A DNA stretch of 15,546 nucleotides from Phellopilus nigrolimitatus (lineage: Eukaryota; Basidiomycota; Agaricomycetes; Hymenochaetales; Hymenochaetaceae). The notes beneath the pieces were generated by a model that saw only the letters and a list, made by a program, of their open reading frames with translations, did no database searches and was not told the origin of the DNA. Every line of letters begins with the position of its first letter. Positions within the stretch are counted from its first letter, which is position 1. Location: contig JAJOHG010000520.1 of the NCBI GenBank assembly GCA_021029095.1, positions 1 through 15,546 on the forward strand. Direction: 5' to 3'. A program made the position numbers and the translations under genes. This document shows positions 1 through 7,482 of the stretch, piece by piece.

Positions 1-412
1 CGCCCCTAACACTGGCTTGGGCGTCATGATGCTCGTGGCATAGTAAATCTTCACTTTGTATGTACCTCTGTCGGTGTCCCCCAGTCTGGATTCTACGCAC
101 GGCTTAAGTCTTCAAGTTCGAGTGCAGAACACAATGCTCTAATACATGCAACGCACCTTCCAGTAATGATAATCTTATGACGGTTTAGCTATAATCAAAA
201 TTCTGGGAGTAATTCAGAGCTCGCCTTACAATGGAAGTCGTCTAGAACCATGTTCGTTCCATAGTGGGAGTTGTGCCCTTAGTGCCCGTTGAAAGTGAGC
301 ACAGGAAACACTCGAAGTATATCCTTACTATCAGCTTACAGTCGGCCACGGCTTGGTTTGTCTGACTTAGCACATCATCGACATCGACAGCGATGACAGG
401 TTTTTCGGACAT
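1..412 (-). CDS. Partial 5' end of a HAD-like small hydrolase/phosphatase gene (runs off left edge)
   Basis: Seen: an ATG at 412 opens a protein with a DVDDVLSQTN block at residues 9-18. That is the acidic motif I (DxDxV) of the haloacid-dehalogenase superfamily, right at the N-terminus as is usual. It continues after splicing as WHNSHYGTNM and FHYYHYWKNPDWGTP. Proposed exons are 412-340, 277-230, 173-157 (only 17 bases) and from 92 onward; introns are 339-278, 229-174 and 156-93, all GT-AG and phase-consistent. The end of exon 4 is uncertain: donors at 65 (gtacat) and 54 (gtgaag) are both possible, and the next exon is probably outside the window. Known: HAD proteins of this kind hydrolyse phosphate esters through the first Asp as nucleophile; a 5'(3')-deoxyribonucleotidase-like subgroup is possible. 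Inferred: substrate unknown. It lies in tandem behind the carbonic anhydrase gene, 191 bases from that gene's stop codon. Gene call fairly sure, family less so. Confidence 0.72.
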
Positions 413-469
413 CGAGTTGGTATGTAGAAGTAGTGCACTGACTCGATCTCCGTTTATCTTATCTCACGC

Positions 470-477
470 TGACGTAA
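470..477. promoter_or_regulatory. CRE/Yap-like bZIP site TGACGTAA
   Basis: TGACGTAA lies 58 bases upstream of the ATG of the HAD-like gene (minus strand) and downstream of the carbonic anhydrase stop. It is one base from the palindromic CRE. Fungal ATF/CREB and Yap-type bZIP factors bind such sequences, so it could regulate the HAD-like gene. An 8-base match can arise by chance. Confidence 0.3.
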
Positions 478-603
478 TGACAATTCCAGTCGTTTACAAG
501 TACAAAAGAATCCAAGAATTAATGTACATATGCACTATTAGCATTTAAGATTCGGATCTTCGAACCTTACACGACTTGCCTCACCTAAAGAAAGAAAAGA
601 AAT

Positions 604-1304
604 TCAGACGCGTTTCATGGCGGGCAAGTCTATCCAACTCACTTTACCAGTCTCAACCTCGTACACCCACCCCGTGATCGTACCGTCATGTAGGACAAGC
701 GGGTGTTCCTTCAGGTACTTTACGTCATCGTGAACACTCTTCTCCAGCTGCGAAAACGAGTGGAAGTTGATCGTGTCGATCTCCTCCGCCGCAGTAGGAT
801 ATTTGCCCTTGAGCGTAGTCTTGAGGTCCTCATCTTTGAAGGTAAGCATGCCACAGTCTGTGTGGTGGAAGACGGAAATATCGTGAGTGCCGAGAAGCTG
901 TTGCGAGACGATGATGCTGCGGAGGCCATCTTTACTGCTCGATGGAACGGAGGTCAGAAACTGCGAGTGAAGTCAAGTAAACCTAGTAGGTACATACGCG
1001 ATACCTCCTGCATTTCGGATCACATGAGCTTCGCCTTCGGCGATACCGAGATGGTCGGCAGGACTGAGACACGTAGGGGTCAAAGAAAGAACAGACTAAT
1101 CATAAGGTCACACTTACTTGAGACGAGCATCCATGCATGTCACTGTAAATCGCCGCCGCTCAGAGTATATAGATAAGTGTATGCACCACAGCCACACGTA
1201 CAGATAATCAACTTCTTGCTCGGCGGTAGCGGGAGGCTACCCTTATCGCCGAAGCCTTCGACATACTTCTTATTGGCGGCATGAAATTTGTGGTGAGGAG
1301 ACAT
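604..1304 (-). CDS. Beta-class carbonic anhydrase, complete, four exons
   Basis: Catalyses reversible hydration of CO2 to bicarbonate at a zinc site. Spliced product is 174 residues. Exons are 1304-1202, 1142-1118, 1063-998 and 934-604; introns of 59, 54 and 63 bases are GT-AG and keep the frame. Visible active-site parts: ILTCMDARL with zinc ligand Cys37 and the Asp39/Arg41 dyad; VIRNAGGIA at 57-65; and VFHHTDCGM with ligands His89 and Cys92. No signal peptide or targeting sequence is evident, so it is probably cytosolic. At 174 residues it is shorter than the Nce103/Can2-type fungal enzymes (about 220-280) and resembles the compact bacterial-like beta subfamily, to which mycobacterial Rv1284 belongs. 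The start is the only ATG before the conserved KKLIILTC strand. In intron 3 an earlier CAG (961) would bring a stop codon, so the acceptor at 935 is preferred. Upstream it faces the RINT1/Tip20 gene across a divergent promoter. Confidence 0.95.
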
Positions 1305-1378
1305 GGCTACTGGTCAGACGCGTGTGAGGATGGTACGGCGGAGGTTGGATTATGCCCAAACGAGTGTTAAATGCTTCG

Positions 1379-1385
1379 TTATATA
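1379..1385 (-). promoter_or_regulatory. TATA-like box upstream of carbonic anhydrase
   Basis: The minus strand reads TATATAA here, about 75 bases upstream of the carbonic anhydrase ATG, a suitable spacing for a fungal core promoter with a short 5' UTR. The overlapping plus strand reads TATATAAA, so the element is almost symmetric. However, it lies about 580 bases from the plus-strand gene start, which makes the minus-strand gene the likelier user. Confidence 0.4.
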
Positions 1386-1868
1386 AAGCATGGCTATGGC
1401 GCAATCAGATGCAGGACATGGCGCCATACACGATAAGAGAGTGGAGCGGACGAAACTCGAAATAGTTCGAAGACAGCCGAATGGTCAATAATAATTGGCC
1501 TAGGTCTCGTTATTCGAGGCACAGAGGGTCTCCGCGGAAATCGACAAGTGAACGCTATGCTATCCACGCGACGCCAGCCTAACACGAGGATGATATCGTT
1601 GACAACCTAAAACAAAGTGTGAATTATGCAGCAGGCTGTCTGAAGAAAGGATGTACAGTAGAAGCAAACGTACTCATCCGGCGCAGATGATCTTTGAGTG
1701 TCGCTGTCGGTTTGTGTTTTCTCGGGCTATCCTTTCTCTCAATTAGATGCGCCATCCCAGTATCATTTAAACTATACTTGAGCTAGTTCCTGCGAGTCAG
1801 TAGAGTAGAAAATTGCGTGATGGTCAAGCAGCAAGCTTGACAGTGACATTAGCAGAGCTTGAGCAGCT

Positions 1869-1876
1869 TGACGTCA
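1869..1876. promoter_or_regulatory. Perfect palindromic CRE (TGACGTCA)
   Basis: TGACGTCA is the full palindromic cAMP-response/ATF-CREB element and lies 89 bases upstream of the RINT1/Tip20 ATG at 1965. Ten bases further on is a second perfect palindrome (1886-1893). Two bZIP-type sites this close together, about 70-95 bases before a start codon, suggest a real binding region, but binding is inferred only. Confidence 0.42.
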
Positions 1877-1885
1877 TCCATTTTA

Positions 1886-1893
1886 TTACGTAA
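1886..1893. promoter_or_regulatory. Palindromic TTACGTAA (Yap/ATF-type site)
   Basis: TTACGTAA is a perfect 8-base palindrome of the kind recognised by fungal Yap-family and related bZIP proteins. It sits 72 bases before the RINT1/Tip20 start codon and ten bases from the CRE at 1869-1876. The spacing of about one and a half helical turns would allow two dimers to bind side by side. Confidence 0.38.
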
Positions 1894-1964
1894 CCGTATA
1901 GCCAAAGTTACATGTCCAAAATAACAGCACATCGCGTGCTTTGTAGACGTCGGGAGTCGCAACG

Positions 1965-4900
1965 ATGAGCTCGCTGCAGATTCAGACATTGCTACAGCCG
2001 CCAGACCAAGCTGCTTCTGTCCAGCATGCAATATCCTATCTCAATAGCTCGTTTCCCGCCTTGCGCGAAGCGTCCTCTAGCAGCGCGCTTCAGCTTTCTA
2101 TAGACACAACGAAGGCGGCATCCGACGACTATAATGCCCAAGTGCGTCCTGGACGTCGTTTCTGCATTTCCAGATGACGTGCTCATCACTACATACCTAG
2201 CTTAGCTCGCGTCCTCCAGAACAAGCATCGATAAGCTCATCCAGAGTACCCGGAACAGCACGAAAGAACACATTGTGAACGCCCAGGAACTCTCTCTTCT
2301 TCGACATTCCCTTGCAGATGAGCTCACCGGTCTTTCCGAGGAACTTGAGTCAGTTACGTCGCCTGGTGTCTCGGAACCATCGCTACTGGAAGAAATCGAA
2401 ACGCTTCATCGCAACTTGAAGGAGCTTCAGAGTGTGAAAGAATACGTGCAAGTCATACACAGAGCTCTCCAGCTTAGGTCAGTCTAGAAACTGCAATTCT
2501 GCCAAAGAAAACATTTCATAGTTTTCGTTTCTAGTGAGGATTCTGTGAAGAACTTGCAACAGGCATCGCCATCGTCTCCCATAACCGAAGCATCTGTCGC
2601 AGACTACGTTCTCCTGCAGGAGCTTGTTACATCTATACAACGCGCTTGCACACAGGTTCAAAGTGATACTGGGCAGGATTTAAAGCTTCTCTCTTTTCTC
2701 AAAGATCTTCTCGACAAGACGTGGATTCGTATCAAGGATGTTCTGTCCTCGTAAGTCCTTGTCTTTTCTAAGACAAATCGGTTGGGCTCAGACACGAACG
2801 TGCCAGATCGTTACTCTCTGCTGCTGAGAAACTTCACTGGCCTATGCCTGTTGACTACGCCGCGGCGAGTTTAGAGTCCCGAAAGGCCTTCGAAAGCGCA
2901 TTCGCAAACTTTCTCGGGCTGCAGGAAATGTACGTGTCTGAAACGCTTTCCCGTCTGTTCGGCTCTGTAAACTTCGTTCAAACTAGAGGCGAGAAGTTGC
3001 AGTCTGCGCAAGAGGCTAACGATAGTAATAAGCCCTTCCAGGGCGGCCTATATCCACTTCAGGCGCTCATTCGCCCGGTCGCGCTAAGATTTAAGTATCA
3101 TTTCGAGGGAACGCGCCAAACTAACAGACTTGATAAGGCGAGCTTCAGTCTTTTTCTTCTTCTCAGCATGCCCTGAATATCCATTAGCCCGAGTGGTACT
3201 TCGCCCATATTCTGAACGTGTCTCACGAACACCGTCCTTTCCTCGAAATCGTAATTCAGCGGCTTCTCCAGTCCTCCAAATATACTTCGATCAGTGCATG
3301 GGTACGTCAATACTTAGGACTTCGACGTCCTTAGAATAGAAGCTGGGCTGACTCTTCGGGCTTTGCAACGTAGCGCGAATTCACCCGCCTCCTTCTTCCG
3401 ATTGTCTCTCGAAAGCTCAGGCGCTCCATGCCTGCTTTACTGTCCCATCCACCCCTGCTAGCGCACACCGTCTATCAGGCGTTGGCATTCGACGACGCGC
3501 TGCGCGATGCAGGATTCAGCCTCGTCGGTACGGAGGTAACGCTGAATGCGGTCGATGACGTAAGTGCCTGGGAAGGAACGAGCGATATAGTTCTGGGGAG
3601 CAAAGAATGGTTTGATGCATGGCTGGAAGGGGAACGGAAGTGTATGTCCACAGTCACTAATTATGCAACACTGACTTCTGTGCTCACTTTTTTGTTTTTT
3701 CAATTGCTTCGCGGATAGTCGCAGAAGACCAATATAACGAGATTATCATATCTGCGGATGCATGGCAATTATCCGACGATGCAGAAGAGGACACAGCAAA
3801 TGTTCGAGAAGTTCGGCCCACGAATTCTGCACGACGTGTCAAAGTTTTGATCGAGCAAATAACCGGTAGGTTTCCGAATGACGGTACTATATGCATATAT
3901 TTACGTTTGCGGAACGAATTTGCAGACCGCTACAGACCGCTCCCACGTTTCTTGCACAAGACGCGTTTCCTCACTGCTGTACAAGTGCCTATCCTCGAGC
4001 TATATCACACGCGCATCTCCGACTCGCTCGATGCCTTTGAGACGCTGTCATCTTTTCTTGTACGCGCGGTTCCAGGCTCACTTGCTGGTCAAGCCGGTCA
4101 TGGGCGCGACACGAAGAACATGACCGCCGGCGTGGAAGGTACGCAGAGGCTCATCAAAGCCTACGTGAGTGCACGGTGGATTGCTGGCGTTATGGCAGCT
4201 TGGGGCGAGGATATGGTTCGTCCTTTTCTCGTCTTTTAGGGGATGGATCCATTTATTTGAAGCGGTTTAGTTCTTCCTCGAGCTCTGGCACCAAATACGT
4301 GAAAAGGCGTCTTTGCGGAGCCGCGTTGAGGACATTAACTCACTGCCGAATCCGAACGTTGTCAACGACGAAGGCACAATATTCGAGGAGCTCGTCACAC
4401 AGTACAACAAGCTCGCTGAACGCGCGGAGAGCATGCTCGTCAGGCAAATCTGTGGCGAGGTCGAGGCTGACCTGAAAGCGCATATTTACAAGTAGGTGCT
4501 ACTGATGTGAACCTGTTTCAAATATCCTAATTTCACGAATTTTAGGCAATCAAACGCGTCTCCCGAAGGCGCGAGTGAAGATATCGTGCTCTCACAGACA
4601 CTACTTGGCCCAATCGCACGTTTCTCGGCGCACCTTTCCCTCCTGCGCAAGACGCTGCCTGTACCGACGGTTGTCGGGCTATACCGTAAGGTAGGAAGCC
4701 ACATAGCGCTGCATGTACTTCAGCGGCAAGTACTTTACCAAGGGCGGAGACGCATGAACTCGCTGGAGGGCCGTGTTATACTGGATGAAACAAGGCTATG
4801 GGTGGAAACGAGTCGGATGGCACTCGGGGGAAGCGTGCGCCGTGTGGAGGGACCTTGGGAGCGCCTACTGGAGGCAGGGCGGCTGCTGAGCCTGGAGGGG

Positions 4901-5044
4901 GACGCGTTCGAGAGGGCGGTGAATGCCGTACGACTGGGGAAGGAAGGGGAGTACGAAAAGCTGGTGGAGACGGTGGGGATCGGTGAAATGAGCAACGAGG
5001 AGGTCATGGATGTCCTTAGCGTCCGTGAGGACTATCCAAAGTAA
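1965..5044 (+). CDS. TIP20: RINT1/Tip20 homologue, Dsl1/NRZ ER tethering complex subunit, eleven exons
   Basis: Tip20/RINT-1 with Dsl1/ZW10 and Sec39/NAG tethers COPI vesicles returning from Golgi to ER and binds ER SNAREs. Exons: 1965-2141, 2206-2477, 2535-2750, 2807-2929 (or from 2792), 2987-3137, 3188-3301, 3374-3641, 3719-3865, 3926-4215, 4271-4491, 4546-5044. These give 825 residues (830 with the longer exon 4), in the family range of about 700-800. The N-terminal third is helical with heptad-like Leu spacing (about 80-150). The RINT1/TIP20 domain follows from about 290 and includes NRLDKPEWYFAHIL (309-322), the REFTRLLLPIVSRKLR block from 352, ISADAW, DRYRPLPRF (from 490), SLDAFETLSSFLVRAVPG and SARWIAGVMAAWGEDMFFLE. 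An in-frame TAG at 1944 precedes the ATG, supporting the start. Intron 5 (3138-3187) starts with GC, not GT. Intron 4 (2930-2986) is stop-free and 57 bases long. The 3' neighbour starts 204 bases after the stop. Confidence 0.95.
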
Positions 5045-5052
5045 TAGTCGCC

Positions 5053-5074
5053 TACGTATACATACGTATTATAT
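5053..5074 (+). terminator. Candidate 3'-end processing element, repeated TACGTA
   Basis: Eight bases after the RINT1/Tip20 stop codon the sequence contains TACGTA twice (5053-5058 and 5063-5068) with TATACATA between them, followed by TTATAT and a T8 run at 5081-5088. In yeast, TATATA, TACATA and TACGTA act as efficiency elements for cleavage and polyadenylation. Use of the same signals in this fungus is inferred. Confidence 0.35.
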
Positions 5075-5248
5075 TGGCCTTTTTTTTCTGCCGGGCCGTC
5101 GGAGGCCGACTACAAACATCTTACGGAAGCAAAAACGAGCGCACGTGGCCTGACGCGACCTATGACGGAGTGCATACAGCTGCGTCCTCAGGCTATCATT
5201 CCCACCATTCGCTACGAACGCTCTTGACAACGACAGCAGCAATTGAAT

Positions 5249-6251
5249 ATGCCAGTAGAATCACTCGACGGCGGAAAGAAACTACGGCTCGTCCATCCCA
5301 AGGGCGCGACGCTCGAGCTGCTCCTCTACGGTGCGACAATCCTCTCCTGGAAGTCAGCGGTCCCGGGAGTAGATGTCACCGCACCTATCGAGCACCTCTT
5401 CGTTTCGTCCAAGGCTGCCCTCGACGGCTCCAAGCCCGTCCGCGGTGGCATCCCTGTCGTCTTCCCCTGCTTTGGCCCGCCCACCCGCGAAGAGCACAAA
5501 CACCTTCCTCAGCACGGTTACGCGCGCATTTCGACGTGGGCTTGGGACGGTAACACTGTTCTCGACAACGACACCGCAGTCTCCATCAGACTGAGTACGT
5601 TATTTCTTCATTGCGACTTTGAAGGTGACCCGCTAATGAATAGTACAGTACTCACACAGGACCAGGTCGCACTCGCGTATGTCGTCACCCTCGCCGAGCA
5701 TCAGCTCAGCACAGATTTACACGTCACAAACACATCCACGGCCGGATCTACACCACTTACCTTCCAGGCGCTTCTGCACACGTACTTCCGCGCGCCAGCC
5801 AAGTCATTACACGTCGATGGACTCAAGGGGCTCTACTACACTGACAAGACGCTGGGAAGTATTCCGCCACCTCGCTCCATTGAGCAGCGCGCTGTCGCGG
5901 ACGTGCAGCAAATCACCGATTCTGTATACGAAAATGGCCCACGCGAGTATACGGTGACATGGCCGGCAGGTGGGATTAAGGTCAAGGCTATTGGGTTCAA
6001 GGACGTTGTGCTGTGGAATCCCGGGGCTACAGCTGGTAGCAAGATAGCCGACATGGAGGAGGGTGGATGGTAAGAAGACCCGATTTTCATTTCATGCGTA
6101 TTTATCTTCACGCATGATCTTTATTAGGGAAAGATACGTTTGTCTCGAGCCAGGATACGTTTCTGAGTTCAAGCAAATTCAGCCTGGGGAGTCGTGGATT
6201 GGCGGGCAGGTTCTCACTCCAATCAAACCGGCCGGTCTTTCTTTTTCGTAA
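5249..6251 (+). CDS. Glucose-6-phosphate 1-epimerase (aldose-1-epimerase superfamily), three exons
   Basis: Interconverts alpha and beta anomers of glucose 6-phosphate and related hexose 6-phosphates, probably in the cytosol. Exons are 5249-5594, 5649-6069 and 6128-6251; the product is 296 residues, the same size class as yeast Ymr099c. Family marks in order: GATILSW (28-34), KPVRGGIPVVFPCFG (62-76), HGYAR (89-93), FQALLHTYF with catalytic-type His159, FKDVVLWNPG (232-241) and VCLEPG with Glu263 in the position of the catalytic base. Start: an in-frame TGA at 5225 and no other ATG before 5249; -3 is A. Intron 1 could end at either of two AGs (5643 or 5648); only 5648 keeps the frame, giving RLILTQDQ. 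That intron is 54 bases and stop-free, so a version retaining it would gain 18 residues. Intron 2 is 6070-6127. The protein is somewhat shorter than many homologues between strand VSIRL and QVALAY. Confidence 0.95.
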
Positions 6252-6761
6252 GATCAGAGGCGTTTGTATGCTAAAGGAATGTCACAAACTTGTATATCAA
6301 TTTATTCAGGAGAATATGAACGAAGTTTTGGCTCTGTTCTTCCAGAAATCAAGAGCTGTTTTCTCAGGGGTGATGTTTAGGACAAGGCACTAAGGTATGT
6401 CTTTCATGAAGAACGGAGTGGCATACATGTACTGTGTAAACGATTCCGAGAAGCAAGGCCCATCTTCAGGGTTGCATGGAAAAACGGTTTCGGCATGTTT
6501 CGAGAGATAACTCGTTCCATCGATAAGATTCTGAGCAGAAGCTTATCCAGAAAGTTTAGGAGGTGCATGTGCTTTTATGAGAGATTTGATGAAAGCTCGA
6601 TTTTTTCGACGAGGAATAAAGCGGAAGCTGGGCATTTACAAATAAGTTCGGACGAGTATGCACGGCAATACGAGCGTCGATCTCTTTTTGTGGCAGTGTG
6701 AGAACCTCATTAGGGTGAAACTAGTTCTTGTCAGACTCCACGCCAGTGCTTCAAGAGGGAC
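6252..6761. other. Intergenic spacer between epimerase and MED9
   Basis: These 510 bases should contain the 3' UTR of the epimerase and the promoter of the Mediator gene. Small open frames (6199-6393, 6495-6701) have no recognisable motif and no matching exon neighbours. A TGATGA-like C-box string near 6587 lacks a suitable D box, so no snoRNA is called. I see nothing else that I can support. Confidence 0.5.
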
Positions 6762-7266
6762 ATGTCCTTGCGCTCGTTTCCAGATCCCGTCTTCGAGAGC
6801 TTACTTGAGAAACTTGCGCATACATTGGAGATAACTCAACGATCTGACTCGACGCTCAATCCTCAAACACGGCAAGCTATCTACCAGGCGGTGCGTCTCG
6901 CGTCTTGTATAAGTTCAGCGTTCACGGCATAAGGATTGAAGCTCAACCACGCTCGTTTGCAGACAACGGCCTTCAAGGAGGGCCTCGCCAAAGCGAAAGA
7001 ACTGGCATATACACTTCCGGGTGGAGAAAATGCTTATCGACGAGCAGAAAGACGTAATTGCCATGCTGGAGCGATTGCGCGACTTGAAACGGTAGGGTCT
7101 GATTATTATAACTATTTATAATGGGGTTTTCAAGGGATGCTATTTTACTTTTGTCAGAGCACAGCTATCACAATTCTCGTCGCAGATGTTGACCACGGCA
7201 GGTGCAACCACTGATTCGCAAATGAGGATGGAGATTGATTCGACGGCATCCTCACCACACGACTAA
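6762..7266 (+). CDS. MED9: Mediator complex subunit 9 homologue, with a one-base frameshift
   Basis: MED9 (yeast Cse2) sits in the middle module of Mediator, between transcription factors and RNA polymerase II in the nucleus. Exons are 6762-6890, 6963-7091 and 7158-7266. Visible: an N-terminal helix ESLLEKLAHTLEITQ, then the fungal signature STLNPQTRQAIYQA|TTAFK, AKELAYTLPGGE to residue 65, then MLIDEQKDVIAMLERLRDLK and RAQLSQFSSQ with a short Ser/Thr-rich tail. The last base of the run A4 at 7027-7030 puts the second half out of frame: GGE is read in one frame and MLIDEQ in the next. Counting one A less, the coding length is 366 bases and the product 121 residues, normal for MED9. As given, translation would leave the family after residue 65 and stop soon after. 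The frame shift may be a sequencing error, a polymorphism or true loss. The gene converges on dynein, with 216 bases between stops. Family assignment rests on memory of the conserved blocks. Confidence 0.85.
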
Positions 7267-7482
7267 CTCGCTTTTTGTTTTCACATCGAGTTTTATTTAC
7301 TTATTTTTCTCTTCACAATGGTCCCGCACAAGTGAAGATGATGCCAGCACCATTCTCTATTTCATACAGAAGTAGGTGAAATGTATTGTATAATGTAAAA
7401 GGTATAATCATCCGATGCACTGAGGTCTCTGGTATAAGCCGTAAAAGTCGTAAAAAGGCCATTAGATTTGCTTCCGCATCGC

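Larger units (their letters stand above)
1305..1964. other. Divergent intergenic region, carbonic anhydrase / RINT1-Tip20
   Basis: These 660 bases separate two gene starts that point away from each other and should hold both promoters and 5' UTRs. I see a TATA-like box and two palindromic bZIP-type sites, listed separately. Short open frames here (for example minus strand 1394-1585) show no recognisable motif and their composition looks random. No tRNA, snoRNA box pair or repeat was found by eye. Confidence 0.6.

Noticed and set aside
1394..1585. 63-codon open frame on the minus strand in the divergent promoter region
   Set aside because: No family motif, no exon partner and random-looking composition.
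3302..3373. Earlier AGs (3334, 3339) as acceptors for intron 6 of the RINT1/Tip20 gene
   Set aside because: Every frame they open either meets a stop or does not lead into REFTRLLLPIV; only the acceptor at 3373 does so.
4798..4986. Gly/Arg-rich open frame overlapping the last RINT1/Tip20 exon
   Set aside because: A shifted-frame shadow of a GC- and purine-rich coding stretch in the real gene.
5243..5248. TTG codon as a possible epimerase start six bases before the ATG
   Set aside because: Nuclear fungal genes start at ATG with very rare exceptions; ATG at 5249 has a good context (A at -3) and an in-frame stop lies just upstream.
6580..6600. TGATGA-like C box suggesting a snoRNA
   Set aside because: No CTGA D box at a suitable distance and no terminal stem.
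6495..6701. 68-codon open frame on the plus strand between the epimerase and MED9
   Set aside because: No recognisable domain; codon content resembles non-coding DNA, and it sits where the MED9 promoter is expected.
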